From Luzula sylvatica (Eukaryota > Streptophyta > Magnoliopsida > Poales > Juncaceae), in contig OX326959.1 of assembly GCA_946800325.1 (NCBI GenBank), positions 38,430,908-38,494,907 of the forward strand: a DNA stretch of 64,000 nucleotides, in the 5' to 3' direction. This document shows positions 50,101 to 63,109 of this stretch, piece by piece (the stretch's first letter is position 1; each line of letters opens with the position of its first letter). The position numbers and the translations under genes are program-made. The notes below the pieces were generated by a model. That model did no database searches, had not been told where the DNA came from, and was given only the letters and a program-made list of their open reading frames with translations.

Positions 50101-50284
50101 ATAGAAATTTGTATGTGTTAGTCTTCAATCCCGGAGTTTTTTGAGAAAAACATTAAAAATGAAGTAATTTGCTCATTTTAGAGAACTATTTTGGACTCTT
50201 TTAGAAAAAATTATAATTGATATTTTTTAAGGTGTTAGACTTCAGTTTTTGATTTTTTGCAAAAAATAGGAAAAATTGAAATTT
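47104..50284 (+). repeat. Tagged 18-mer HOR unit (3181 bp)
   Basis: Order: D', E, F, G, H, I*, A, C, P, K/F chimera, F-like with CACGGAA head, G, H, I*, A, C, P, K. It is two 10-mer-like halves joined by a K/F fusion at 48719-48892, so the second half has no D' or E. Private variants TTGATATTTTGC in E and GTCTTTAATC in F recur 7.28 kb to the right. Confidence 0.9.
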
Positions 50285-52247
50285 GTATGTGTTAGTCTTC
50301 AATCACGGAATTTTTTTAGAAAATCATGAAAAATTAAGTATTTTGCTCATTTTAGAGAACTATTTTGGCCTTTTTTAGAAAAATGATAATTGATATTTTT
50401 GAAGGTGTTAGACTTCAGGTTTTGATTTAAAAATGATAATTGATATTTTTGAAGGTGTTAGACTTCAGGTTTTGATTTTTTGCAAAAAATTGGAAAAATT
50501 TAAATTTGTATGTGTTAGTCTTCAATCACGGAATTTTTTGAGAAAATCATGAAAAATGAAGTATTTTTCTCATTTTAGAGAACTATTTTGGTCTTTTTTA
50601 GAAAAAATTATAATTGATATTTTTGAAGGTGTTAGACTTTAGTTTTTGATTTTTTGCAAAAAATAGGAAAAATTGAAATTTGTATGTGTTAGTCTTCAAT
50701 CACGGAGTTTTTTGAGAAAAACATGAAAAATGAAGTATTTTGCTCATTTTGGAGAACTATTTTGGACCCTTTTAGAAAAAATGATAATTGATATTTTTTA
50801 AGGTGTTAGACTTCAGGTTTTGATTTTTTGCAAAAAAATGGAAAAATTGAAATTTGTATGTGTTAGTCTTCAATCACGGAATTTTTTGAGAAAAACATGA
50901 AAAATGAAGTATTTTGCTCATTTTAGAGAACTATTTTGGTCTTTTTCAGAAAAAATGATAGTTCATATTTTTGAAGGTGTTAGGCTTCAGTTTTTTATTT
51001 TTTGCAAAAAATTGGAAAAATAGAAATTTGAATGTGTTAGTCTTCAATCACGGAATTTTTTGAGAAAAACATGAAAAATGAAGTATTTTGCTCATTTTAG
51101 AGAACTATTTTGGTCTTTTTCAGAAAAAATGATAATTGATATTTTTGAAGGTGTTAGACTTCAGTTTTTTATTTTTTGCAAAAAATTGGAAAAATTGAAA
51201 TTTGTATGTGTTAGTCTTCAATCACGGAATTTTTTGAGAAAATCATGAAAATTGAAGTATTTTGCTCATTTTAGAGAACTATTTTGGTCTTTTTTAGAAA
51301 AAATGATAATTGATATTTTTGAAGGTGTTAGACTTCAGTTTTTGATTTTTTGCAAAAAATTGGAAAAATTGAAATTTGTATGTGTTAGTCTTCAATCACG
51401 GAATTTTTTGAGAAAATCATGAAAATTGAAGTATTTTGCTCATTTTAGAGAACTATTTTGGTCTTTTTTAGAAAAAATGATAATTGATATTTTTGAAGGT
51501 GTTAGACTTCAGTTTTTGATTTTTTGCAAAAAATTGGAAAAATTGAAATTTGTATGTGTTAGTCTTCAATCAAGGAATTTTTTGAGAAAATCATGAAAAA
51601 TGAAGTATTTTGCTCATTTTAGAGAACTATTTTGGTCTTTTTTAGAAAAAATGATAATTGATATTTTTGAAGTTGTTAGACTTCAGTTTTTGATTTTATG
51701 CAAAAAATAGGAAAAATAGAAATTTGTATGTGTTAGTCTTCAATCCCGGAGTGTTTTGAGAAAAACATGAGAAATGAAGTATTTTGCTCATTTTAGAGAA
51801 CTATTTTGGTCTTTTTTAGAAAAAATGATAATTGATATTTTTGAAGGTGTTAGACTTCAGTTTTTGATTTTATGCAAAAAATAGGAAAAATAGAAATTTG
51901 TATGTGTTAGTCTTCAATGCCGGAGTTTTTTGAGAAAAACATGAAAAATGAAGTATTTTGCCCATTTTAGAGAACTATTTTGGTCTTTTTTAGAAAAAAT
52001 GATAATTGATATTTTTGAAGGTGTTAGACTTCAGTTTATGATTTTTTGCAAAAAATAGGAAAAATAGAAATTTGTATGTGTTAGTCTTCAATCCCGGAGT
52101 TTTTTGAGAAAAACATTAAAAATGAAGTATTTTGCTCATTTTAGAGAACTATTTTGGACTCTTTTAGAAAAAATTATAATTGATATTTTTTAAGGTGTTA
52201 GACTTCAGTTTTTGATTTTTTGCAAAAAATAGGAAAAATTGAAATTT
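50285..52247 (+). repeat. Tagged 11-mer HOR unit (1963 bp)
   Basis: Order: D', E, F, G, H, I*, I*, A, C, P, K3. It is a 10-mer-sized frame with I* duplicated in tandem (starts about 51208 and 51382). E has AAATTATAATTG, G has GATAGTTCAT and F has CTTCAGG; all three are shared with the next unit. Confidence 0.92.
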
Positions 52248-54385
52248 GTATGTGTTAGTCTTCAATCACGGAATTTTTTTAGAAAATCATGAAAAATTAA
52301 GTATTTTGCTCATTTTAGAGAACTATTTTGGCCTTTTTTAGAAAAATGATAATTGATATTTTTGAAGGTGTTAGACTTCAGGTTTTGATTTAAAAATGAT
52401 AATTGATATTTTTGAAGGTGTTAGACTTCAGGTTTTGATTTTTTGCAAAAAATTGGAAAAATTTAAATTTGTATGTGTTAGTCTTCAATCACGGAATTTT
52501 TTGAGAAAATCATGAAAAATGAAGTATTTTTCTCATTTTAGAGAACTATTTTGGTCTTTTTTAGAAAAAATTATAATTGATATTTTTGAAGGTGTTAGAC
52601 TTTAGTTTTTGATTTTTTGCAAAAAATAGGAAAAATTGAAATTTGTATGTGTTAGTCTTCAATCACGGAGTTTTTTGAGAAAAACATGAAAAATGAAGTA
52701 TTTTGCTCATTTTGGAGAACTATTTTGGACCCTTTTAGAAAAAATGATAATTGATATTTTTTAAGGTGTTAGACTTCAGGTTTTTATTTTTTGCAAAAAA
52801 ATGGAAAAATTGAAATTTGTATGTGTTAGTCTTCAATCACGGAATTTTTTGAGAAAAACATGAAAAATGAAGTATTTTGCTCATTTTAGAGAACTATTTT
52901 GGTCTTTTTCAGAAAAAATGATAGTTCATATTTTTGAAGGTGTTAGGCTTCAGTTTTTTATTTTTTGCAAAAAATTGGAAAAATAGAAATTTGAATGTGT
53001 TAGTCTTCAATCACGGAATTTTTTGAGAAAAACATGAAAAATGAAGTATTTTGCTCATTTTAGAGAACTATTTTGGTCTTTTTCAGAAAAAATGATAATT
53101 GATATTTTTGAAGGTGTTAGACTTCAGTTTTTTATTTTTTGCAAAAAATTGGAAAAATTGAAATTTGTATGTGTTAGTCTTCAATCACGGAATTTTTTGA
53201 GAAAATCATGAAAATTGAAGTATTTTGCTCATTTTAGAGAACTATTTTGGTCTTTTTTAGAAAAAATGATAATTGATATTTTTGAAGGTGTTAGACTTCA
53301 GTTTTTGATTTTTTGCAAAAAATTGGAAAAATAGAAATTTGTATGTGTTAGTCTTCAATCCCGGAGTTTTTTGAGAAAATCATGAAAAATGAAGTATTTT
53401 GCTCATTTTAGAGAACTATTTTGGTCTTTTTTAGAAAAAATGATAATTGATATTTTTGAAGGTGTTAGACTTCAGTTTTTGATTTTATGCAAAAAATAGG
53501 AAAAATAGAAATTTGTATGTGTTAGTCTTCAATGCCGGAGTTTTTTGAGAAAAACATGAAAAATGAAGTATTTTGCCCATTTTAGAGAACTATTTTGGTC
53601 TTTTTTAGAAAAAATGATAATTGATATTTTTGAAGGTGTTAGACTTCAGTTTTTGATTTTTTGTAAAAAAATAGTAAAAATAGAAATTTGTATGTGTTAG
53701 TCTTCAATAACGAAGTTTTTTGAGAAAAACATTAAAAATGAAGTATTTTGCTCATTTTAGAGAACTATTTTGGACTCTTTTAGAAAAAATTATAATTGAT
53801 ATTTTTTAAGGTGTTAGACTTCAGTTTTTGATTTTTTGCAAAAAATAGGAAAAATAGAAATTTGTATGTGTTAGTCTTCAATGCCGGAGTTTTTTGAGAA
53901 AAACATGAGAAATGAAGTATTTTGCTCATTTTAGAGAACTATTTTGGTCTTTTTTTGAAAAAATGATAATTGATATTTTTGAAGGTGTTAGACTTCAGTT
54001 TTTGATTTTATGCAAAAAATAGGAAAAATAGAAATTTGTATGTGTTAGTCTTCAATGCCGGAGTTTTTTGAGAAAAACATGAAAAATGAAGTATTTTGCC
54101 CATTTTAGAGAACTATTTTGGTCTTTTTTAGAAAAAATGATAATTGATATTTTTGAAGGTGTTAGACTTCAGTTTATGATTTTTTGCAAAAAATAGGAAA
54201 AATAGAAATTTGTATGTGTTAGTCTTCAATCACGAAGTTTTTTGAGAAAAACATTAAAAATGAAGTATTTTGCTCATTTTAGAGAACTATTTTGGACTCT
54301 TTTAGAAAAAATTATAATTGATATTTTTTAAGGTGTTAGACTTCAGTTTTTGATTTTTTGCAAAAAATAGGAAAAATTGAAATTT
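52248..54385 (+). repeat. Tagged 12-mer HOR unit (2138 bp)
   Basis: Same 12-monomer order as 44966-47103. Its left part carries the variants of the 50285 unit (GATAGTTCAT, AAATTATAATTG). Its right part carries TTTTTTTGAAAAAATG in C, shared with the 44966 unit. It therefore looks like a crossover between the two. Confidence 0.9.
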
Positions 54386-57300
54386 GTATGTGTTAGTCTT
54401 CAATCACGGAATTTTTTTAGAAAATCATGAAAAATTAAGTATTTTGCTCATTTGAGAGAACTATTTTGGCCTTTTTTAGAAAAATGATAATTGATATTTT
54501 TGAAGGTGTTAGACTTCAGGTTTTGATTTAAAAATGATAATTGATATTTTTGAAGGTGTTAGACTTCAGGTTTTGATTTTTTGCAAAAAATTGGAAAAAT
54601 TTAAATTTGTATGTGTTAGTCTTCAATCACGGAATTTTTTGAGAAAATCATGAAAAATGAAGTATTTTTCTCATTTTAGAGAACTATTTTGGTCTTTTTT
54701 AGAAAAAATGATAATTGATATTTTTGAAGGTGTTAGACTTTAGTTTTTGATATTTTGCAAAAAATAGGAAAAATTGAAATTTGTATGTGTTAGTCTTTAA
54801 TCACGGAGTTTTTTGAGAAAAACATGAAAAATGATGTATTTTGCTCATTTTGGAGAACTATTTTGGACCCTTTTAGAAAAAATGATAATTGATATTTTTT
54901 AAGGTGTTAGGCTTCAGTTTTTTATTTTTTGCAAAAAATTGGAAAAATAGAAATTTGAATGTGTTAGTCTTCAATCACGGAATTTTTTGAGAAAAACATG
55001 AAAAATGAAGTATTTTGCTCATTTTAGAGAACTATTTTGGTCTTTTTCAGAAAAAATGATAATTGATATTTTTGAAGGTGTTAGACTTCAGTTTTTTATT
55101 TTTTGCAAAAAATTGGAAAAATTGAAATTTGTATGTGTTAGTCTTCAATCACGGAATTTTTTGAGAAAATCATGAAAATTGAAGTATTTTGCTCATTTTA
55201 GAGAACTATTTTGGTCTTTTTTAGAAAAAATGATAATTGATATTTTTGAAGGTGTTAGACTTCAGTTTTTGATTTTTTGCAAAAAATTGGAAAAATTGAA
55301 ATTTGTATGTGTTAGTCTTCAATCAAGGAACTTTTTGAGAAAATCATGAAAAATGAAGTATTTTGCTCATTTTAGAGAACTATTTTGGTCTTTTTTAGAA
55401 AAAATGATAATTGATATTTTTGAAGTTGTTAGACTTCAGTTTTTGATTTTATGCAAAAAATAGGAAAAATAGAAATTTGTATGTGTTAGTCTTCAATCCC
55501 GGAGTGTTTTGAGAAAAACATGAGAAATGAAGTATTTTGCTCATTTTAGAGAACTATTTTGGTCTTTTTTAGAAAAAATGATAATTGATATTTTTGAAGG
55601 TGTTAGACTTCAGTTTTTGATTTTATGCAAAAAATAGGAAAAATAGAAATTTGTATGTGTTAGTCTTCAATGCCGGAGTTTTTTGAGAAAAACATGAAAA
55701 ATGAAGTATTTTGCCCATTTTAGAGAACTATTTTGGTCTTTTTTAGAAAAAATGATAATTGATATTTTTGAAGGTGTTAGACTTCAGTTTTTGATTTTAT
55801 GCAAAAAATAGGAAAAATAGAAATTTGTATGTGTTAGTCTTCAATCCCGGAGTTTTTTGAGAAAAACATTAAAAATGAAGTATTTTGCTCATTTTGGAGA
55901 ACTATTTTGGACCCTTTTAGAAAAAATGATAATTGATATTTTTTAAGGTGTTAGACTTCAGTTTTTGATTTTTTGCAAAAAAATGGAAAAATTGAAATTT
56001 GTATGTGTTAGTCTTCAATCACGGAATTTTTTGAGAAAAACATGAAAAATGAAGTATTTTGCTCATTTTGGAGAACTATTTTGGACCCTTTTAGAAAAAA
56101 TGATAATTGATATTTTTTAAGGTGTTAGACTTCAGTTTTTGATTTTTTGCAAAAAAATGGAAAAATTGAAATTTGTATGTGTTAGTCTTCAATCACGGAA
56201 TTTTTTGAGAAAAACATGAAAAATGAAGTATTTTGCTCATTTTAGAGAACTATTTTGGTCTTTTTCAGAAAAAATGATAGTTGATATTTTTGAAGGTGTT
56301 AGGCTTCAGTTTTTTATTTTTTGCAAAAAATTGGAAAAATAGAAATTTGAATGTGTTAGTCTTCAATCACGGAATTTTTTGAGAAAAACATGAAAAATGA
56401 AGTATTTTGCTCATTTTAGAGAACTATTTTGGTCTTTTTCAGAAAAAATGATAATTGATATTTTTGAAGGTGTTAGACTTCAGTTTTTTATTTTTTGCAA
56501 AAAATTGGAAAAATTGAAATTTGTATGTGTTAGTCTTCAATCACGGAATTTTTTGAGAAAATCATGAAAATTGAAGTATTTTGCTCATTTTAGAGAACTA
56601 TTTCGGTCTTTTTTAGAAAAAATGATAATTGATATTTTTGAAGGTGTTAGACTTCAGTTTTTGATTTTTTGCAAAAAATTGGAAAAATTGAAATTTGTAT
56701 GTGTTAGTCTTCAATCAAGGAATTTTTTGAGAAAATCATGAAAAATGAAGTATTTTGCTCATTTTAGAGAACTATTTTGGTCTTTTTTAGAAAAAATGAT
56801 AATTGATATTTTTGAAGTTGTTAGACTTCAGTTTTTGATTTTATGCAAAAAATAGGAAAAATAGAAATTTGTATGTGTTAGTCTTCAATCCCGGAGTGTT
56901 TTGAGAAAAACATGAGAAATGAAGTATTTTGCTCATTTTAGAGAACTATTTTGGTCTTTTTTAGAAAAAATGATAATTGATATTTTTGAAGGTGTTAGAC
57001 TTCAGTTTTTGATTTTATGCAAAAAATAGGAAAAATAGAAATTTGTATGTGTTAGTCTTCAATGCCGGAGTTTTTTGAGAAAAACATGAAAAATGAAGTA
57101 TTTTGCCCATTTTAGAGAACTATTTTGGTCTTTTTTAGAAAAAATGATAATTGATATTTTTGAAGGTGTTAGACTTCAGTTTATGATTTTTTGCAAAAAA
57201 TAGGAAAAATAGAAATTTGTATGTGTTAGTCTTCAATCCCGGAGTTTTTTGAGAAAAACATTAAAAATGAAGTATTTTGCTCATTTTAGAGAACTATTTT

Positions 57301-57392
57301 GGACTCTTTTAGAAAAAATTATAATTGATATTTTTTAAGGTGTTAGACTTCAGTTTTTGATTTTTTGCAAAAAATAGGAAAAATTGAAATTT
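54386..57392 (+). repeat. Tagged 17-mer HOR unit (3007 bp)
   Basis: Same plan as the 18-mer at 47104, including the K/F fusion (55827) and the variants TTGATATTTTGC and GTCTTTAATC. One monomer fewer because F and G are fused near 54.9 kb (GGACCC head, TTAGGCTTCAG tail). Confidence 0.9.
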
Positions 57393-59530
57393 GTATGTGT
57401 TAGTCTTCAATCACGGAATTTTTTTAGAAAATCATGAAAAATTAAGTATTTTGCTCATTTTAGAGAACTATTTTGGCCTTTTTTAGAAAAATGATAATTG
57501 ATATTTTTGAAGGTGTTAGACTTCAGGTTTTGATTTAAAAATGATAATTGATATTTTTGAAGGTGTTAGACTTCAGGTTTTGATTTTTTGCAAAAAATTG
57601 GAAAAATTTAAATTTGTATGTGTTAGTCTTCAATCACGGAATTTTTTGAGAAAATCATGAAAAATGAAGTATTTTTCTCATTTTAGAGAACTATTTTGGT
57701 CTTTTTTAGAAAAAATGATAATTGATATTTTTGAAGGTGTTAGACTTTAGTTTTTGATTTTTTGCAAAAAATAGGAAAAATTGAAATTTGTATGTGTTAG
57801 TCTTCAATCACGGAGTTTTTTGAGAAAAACATGAAAAATGAAGTATTTTGCTCATTTTGGAGAACTATTTTGGACCCTTTTAGAAAAAATGATAATTGAT
57901 ATTTTTTAAGGTGTTAGACTTCAGTTTTTGATTTTTTGCAAAAAAATGGAAAAATTGAAATTTGTATGTGTTAGTCTTCAATCACCGAATTTTTTGAGAA
58001 AAACATGAAAAATGAAGTATTTTGCTCATTTTAGAGAACTATTTTGGTCTTTTTCAGAAAAAATGATAGTTGATATTTTTGAAGGTGTTAGGCTTCAGTT
58101 TTTTATTTTTTGCAAAAAATTGGAAAAATAGAAATTTGAATGTGTTAGTCTTCAATCACGGAATTTTTTGAGAAAAACATGAAAAATGAAGTATTTTGCT
58201 CATTTTAGAGAACTATTTTGGTCTTTTTCAGAAAAAATGATAATTGATATTTTTGAAGGTGTTAGACTTCAGTTTTTTATTTTTTGCAAAAAATTGGAAA
58301 AATTGAAATTTGTATGTGTTAGTCTTCAATCACGGAATTTTTTGAGAAAATCATGAAAATTGAAGTATTTTGCTCATTTTAGAGAACTATTTTGGTCTTT
58401 TTTAGAAAAAATGATAATTGATATTTTTGAAGGTGTTAGACTTCAGTTTTTGATTTTTTGCAAAAAATTGGAAAAATAGAAATTTGTATGTGTTAGTCTT
58501 CAATCCCGGAGTTTTTTGAGAAAATCATGAAAAATGAAGTATTTTGCTCATTTTAGAGAACTATTTTGGTCTTTTTTAGAAAAAATGATAATTGATATTT
58601 TTGAAGGTGTTAGACTTCAGTTTTTGATTTTATGCAAAAAATAGGAAAAATAGAAATTTGTATGTGTTAGTCTTCAATGCCGGAGTTTTTTGAGAAAAAC
58701 ATGAAAAATGAAGTATTTTGCCCATTTTAGAGAACTATTTTGGTCTTTTTTAGAAAAAATGATAATTGATATTTTTGAAGGTGTTAGACTTCAGTTTTTG
58801 ATTTTTTGTAAAAAAATAGTAAAAATAGAAATTTGTATGTGTTAGTCTTCAATAACGAAGTTTTTTGAGAAAAACATTAAAAATGAAGTATTTTGCTCAT
58901 TTTAGAGAACTATTTTGGACTCTTTTAGAAAAAATTATAATTGATATTTTTTAAGGTGTTAGACTTCAGTTTTTGATTTTTTGCAAAAAATAGGAAAAAT
59001 AGAAATTTGTATGTGTTAGTCTTCAATGCCGGAGTTTTTTGAGAAAAACATGAGAAATGAAGTATTTTGCTCATTTTAGAGAACTATTTTGGTCTTTTTT
59101 TGAGAAAATGATAATTGATATTTTTGAAGGTGTTAGACTTCAGTTTTTGATTTTATGCAAAAAATAGGAAAAATAGAAATTTGTATGTGTTAGTCTTCAA
59201 TGCCGGAGTTTTTTGAGAAAAACATGAAAAATGAAGTATTTTGCCCATTTTAGAGAACTATTTTGGTCTTTTTTAGAAAAAATGATAATTGATATTTTTG
59301 AAGGTGTTAGACTTCAGTTTATGATTTTTTGCAAAAAATAGGAAAAATAGAAATTTGTATGTGTTAGTCTTCAATCACGAAGTTTTTTGAGGAAAACATT
59401 AAAAATGAAGTATTTTGCTCATTTTAGAGAACTATTTTGGACTCTTTTAGAAAAAATTATAATTGATATTTTTTAAGGTGTTAGACTTCAGTTTTTGATT
59501 TTTTGCAAAAAATAGGAAAAATTGAAATTT
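57393..59530 (+). repeat. Tagged 12-mer HOR unit (2138 bp)
   Basis: Order: D', E, F, G, H, I*, Q-like, P, K, C, P, K. Local differences include CACCGAA in G and TTTTTTTGAGAAAATG in C. Confidence 0.92.
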
Positions 59531-61668
59531 GTATGTGTTAGTCTTCAATCACGGAATTTTTTTAGAAAATCATGAAAAATTAAGTATTTTGCTCATGTTA
59601 GAGAACTATTTTGGCCTTTTTTAGAAAAATGATAATTGATATTTTTGAAGGTGTTAGACTTCAGGTTTTGATTTAAAAATGATAATTGATATTTTTGAAG
59701 GTGTTAGACTTCAGGTTTTGATTTTTTGCAAAAAATTGGAAAAATTTAAATTTGTATGTGTTAGTCTTCAATCACGGAATTTTTTGAGAAAATCATGAAA
59801 AATGAAGTATTTTTCTCATTTTAGAGAACTATTTTGGTCTTTTTTAGAAAAAATGATAATTGATATTTTTGAAGGTGTTAGACTTTAGTTTTTGATTTTT
59901 TGCAAAAAATAGGAAAAATTGAAATTTGTATGTGTTAGTCTTTAACCACGGAGTTTTTTGAGAAAAACATGAAAAATGAAGTATTTTGCTCATTTTGGAG
60001 AACTATTTTGGACTCTTTTAGAAAAAATGATAATTGATATTTTTTAAGGTGTTAGACTTCAGTTTTTGATTTTTTGCAAAAAAATGGAAAAATTGAAATT
60101 TGTATGTGTTAGTCTTCAATCACGGAATTTTTTGAGAAAAACATGAAAAATGAAGTATTTTGCTCATTTTAGAGAACTATTTTGGTCTTTTTCAGAAAAA
60201 ATGATAGTTGATATTTTTGAAGGTGTTAGGCTTCAGTTTTTTATTTTTTGCAAAAAATTGGAAAAATAGAAATTTGAATGTGTTAGTCTTCAATCACGGA
60301 ATTTTTTGAGAAAAACATGAAAAATGAAGTATTTTGCTCATTTTAGAGAACTATTTTGGTCTTTTTCAGAAAAAATGATAATTGATATTTTTGAAGGTGT
60401 TAGACTTCAGTTTTTTATTTTTTGCAAAAAATTGGAAAAATTGAAATTTGTATGTGTTAGTCTTCAATCACGGAATTTTTTGAGAAAATCATGAAAATTG
60501 AAGTATTTTGCTCACTTTAGAGAACTATTTTGGTCTTTTTTAGAAAAAATGATAATTGATATTTTTGAAGGTGTTAGACTTCAGTTTTTGATTTTTTGCA
60601 AAAAATTGGAAAAATAGAAATTTGTATGTGTTAGTCTTCAATCCCGGAGTTTTTTGAGAAAATCATCAAAAATGAAGTATTTTGCACATTTTAGAGAACT
60701 ATTTTGGTCTTTTTTAGAAAAAATGATAATTGATATTTTTGAAGGTGTTAGACTTCAGTTTTTGATTTTATGCAAAAAATAGGAAAAATAGAAATTTGTA
60801 TGTGTTAGTCTTCAATGCCGGAGTTTTTTGAGAAAAACATGGAAAATGAAGTATTTTGCCCATTTTAGAGAACTATTTTGGTCTTTTTTAGAAAAAATGA
60901 TAATTGATATTTTTGAAGGTGTTAGACTTCAGTTTTTGATTTTTTGTAAAAAAATAGTAAAAATAGAAATTTGTATGTGTTAGTCTTCAATAACGAAGTT
61001 TTTTGAGAAAAACATTAAAAATGAAGTATTTTGCTCATTTTAGAGAACTATTTTGGACTCTTTTAGAAAAAATTATAATTGATATTTTTTAAGGTGTTAG
61101 ACTTCAGTTTTTGATTTTTTGCAAAAAATAGGAAAAATAGAAATTTGTATGTGTTAGTCTTCAATGCCGGAGTTTTTTGAGAAAAACATGAGAAATGAAG
61201 TATTTTGCTCATTTTAGAGAACTATTTTGGTCTTTTTTAGAAAAAATGATAATTGATATTTTTGAAGGTGTTAGACTTCAGTTTTTGATTTTATGCAAAA
61301 AATAGGAAAAATAGAAATTTGTATGTGTTAGTCTTCAATGCCGGAGTTTTTTGAGAAAAACATGAAAAATGAAGTATTTTGCCCATTTTAGAGAACTATT
61401 TTGGTCTTTTTTAGAAAAAATGATAATTGATATTTTTGAAGGTGTTAGACTTCTGTTTATGATTTTTTGCAAAAAATAGGAAAAATAGAAATTTGTATGT
61501 GTTAGTCTTCAATAACGAAGTTTTTTGAGAAAAACATTAAAAATGAAGTATTTTGCTCATTTTAGAGAACTATTTTGGACTCTTTTAGAAAAAATTATAA
61601 TTGATATTTTTTAAGGTGTTAGACTTCAGTTTTTGATTTTTTGCAAAAAATAGGAAAAATTGAAATTT
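59531..61668 (+). repeat. Tagged 12-mer HOR unit (2138 bp), adjacent copy
   Basis: Exactly the same length and order as the preceding unit, with on the order of a dozen visible substitutions. These include TCATGTTAG in D', TTTAACCACGG in F, CTCACTTTAG in I*, ATCATCAAAAATG and GCACATTTT in Q-like, and CTTCTGTTTATG in P. It marks the most recent tandem duplication in the window. Confidence 0.92.
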
Positions 61669-63109
61669 GTATGTGTTAGTCTTCAATCACGGAATTTTTT
61701 TAGAAAATCATGAAAAATTAAGTATTTTGCTCATTTTAGAGAACTATTTTGGCCTTTTTTAGAAAAATGATAATTGATATTTTTGAAGGTGTTAGACTTC
61801 AGGTTTTGATTTAAAAATGATAATTGATATTTTTGAAGGTGTTAGACTTCAGGTTTTGATTTTTTGCAAAAAATTGGAAAAATTTAAATTTGTATGTGTT
61901 AGTCTTCAATCACGGAATTTTTTGAGAAAATCATGAAAAATGAAGTATTTTTCTCATTTTAGAGAACTATTTTGGTCTTTTTTAGAAAAAATGATAATTG
62001 ATATTTTTGAAGGTGTTAGACTTTAGTTTTTGATTTTTTGCAAAAAATAGGAAAAATTGAAATTTGTATGTGTTAGTCTTCAATCACGGAGTTTTTTGAG
62101 AAAAACATGAAAAATGAAGTATTTTGCTCATTTTGGAGAACTATTTTGGACCCTTTTAGAAAAAATGATAATTGATATTTTTTAAGGTGTTAGGCTTCAG
62201 TTTTTTATTTTTTGCAAAAAATTGGAAAAATTGAAATTTGAATGTGTTAGTCTTCAATCACGGAATTTTTTGAGAAAAACATGAAAAATGAAGTATTTTG
62301 CTCATTTTAGAGAACTATTTTGGTCTTTTTCAGAAAAAATGATAATTGATATTTTTGAAGGTGTTAGACTTTAGTTTTTTATTTTTTGCAAAAAATTGGA
62401 AAAATTGAAATTTGTATGTGTTAGTCTTCAATCACGGAATTTTTTGAGAAAATCATGAAAATTGAAGTATTTTGCTCATTTTAGAGAACTATTTTGGTCT
62501 TTTTTAGAAAAAATGATAATTGATATTTTTGAAGGTGTTAGACTTCAGTTTTTGATTTTTTGCAAAAAATTGGAAAAATAGAAATTTGTATGTGTTAGTC
62601 TTCAATCCCGGAGTTTTTTGAGAAAATCATGAAAAATGAAGTATTTTGCTCATTTTAGAGAACTATTTTGGTTTTTTTTAGAAAAAATGATAATTGATAT
62701 TTTTGAAGGTGTTAGACTTCAGTTTTTGATTTTATGCAAAAAATAGGAAAAATAGAAATTTGTATGTGTTAGTCTTCAATGCCGGAGTTTTTTGAGAAAA
62801 ACATGAAAAATGAAGTATTTTGCCCATTTTAGAGAACTATTTTGGTCTTTTTTAGAAAAAATGATAATTGATATTTTTGAAGGTGTTAGACTTCAGTTTT
62901 TGATTTTTTGTAAAAAAATAGTAAAAATAGAAATTTGTATGTGTTAGTCTTCAATAACGAAGCTTTTTGAGAAAAACATTAAAAAAGAAGTATTTTGCTC
63001 ATTTTAGAGAACTATTTTGGACTCTTTTAGAAAAAATTATAATTGATATTTTTTAAGGTGTTAGACTTCAGTTTTTGATTTTTTGCAAAAAATACGAAAA
63101 ATTGAAATT
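61669..63109 (+). repeat. Last tagged unit, 8 monomers (1441 bp)
   Basis: Order: D', E, F/G chimera, H, I*, Q-like, P, K. F and G are fused as in the 54386 unit but with a different tail (AAAAATTGAAATTTGAATG). It is followed by an untagged D, so the tagged domain ends here. Confidence 0.9.
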
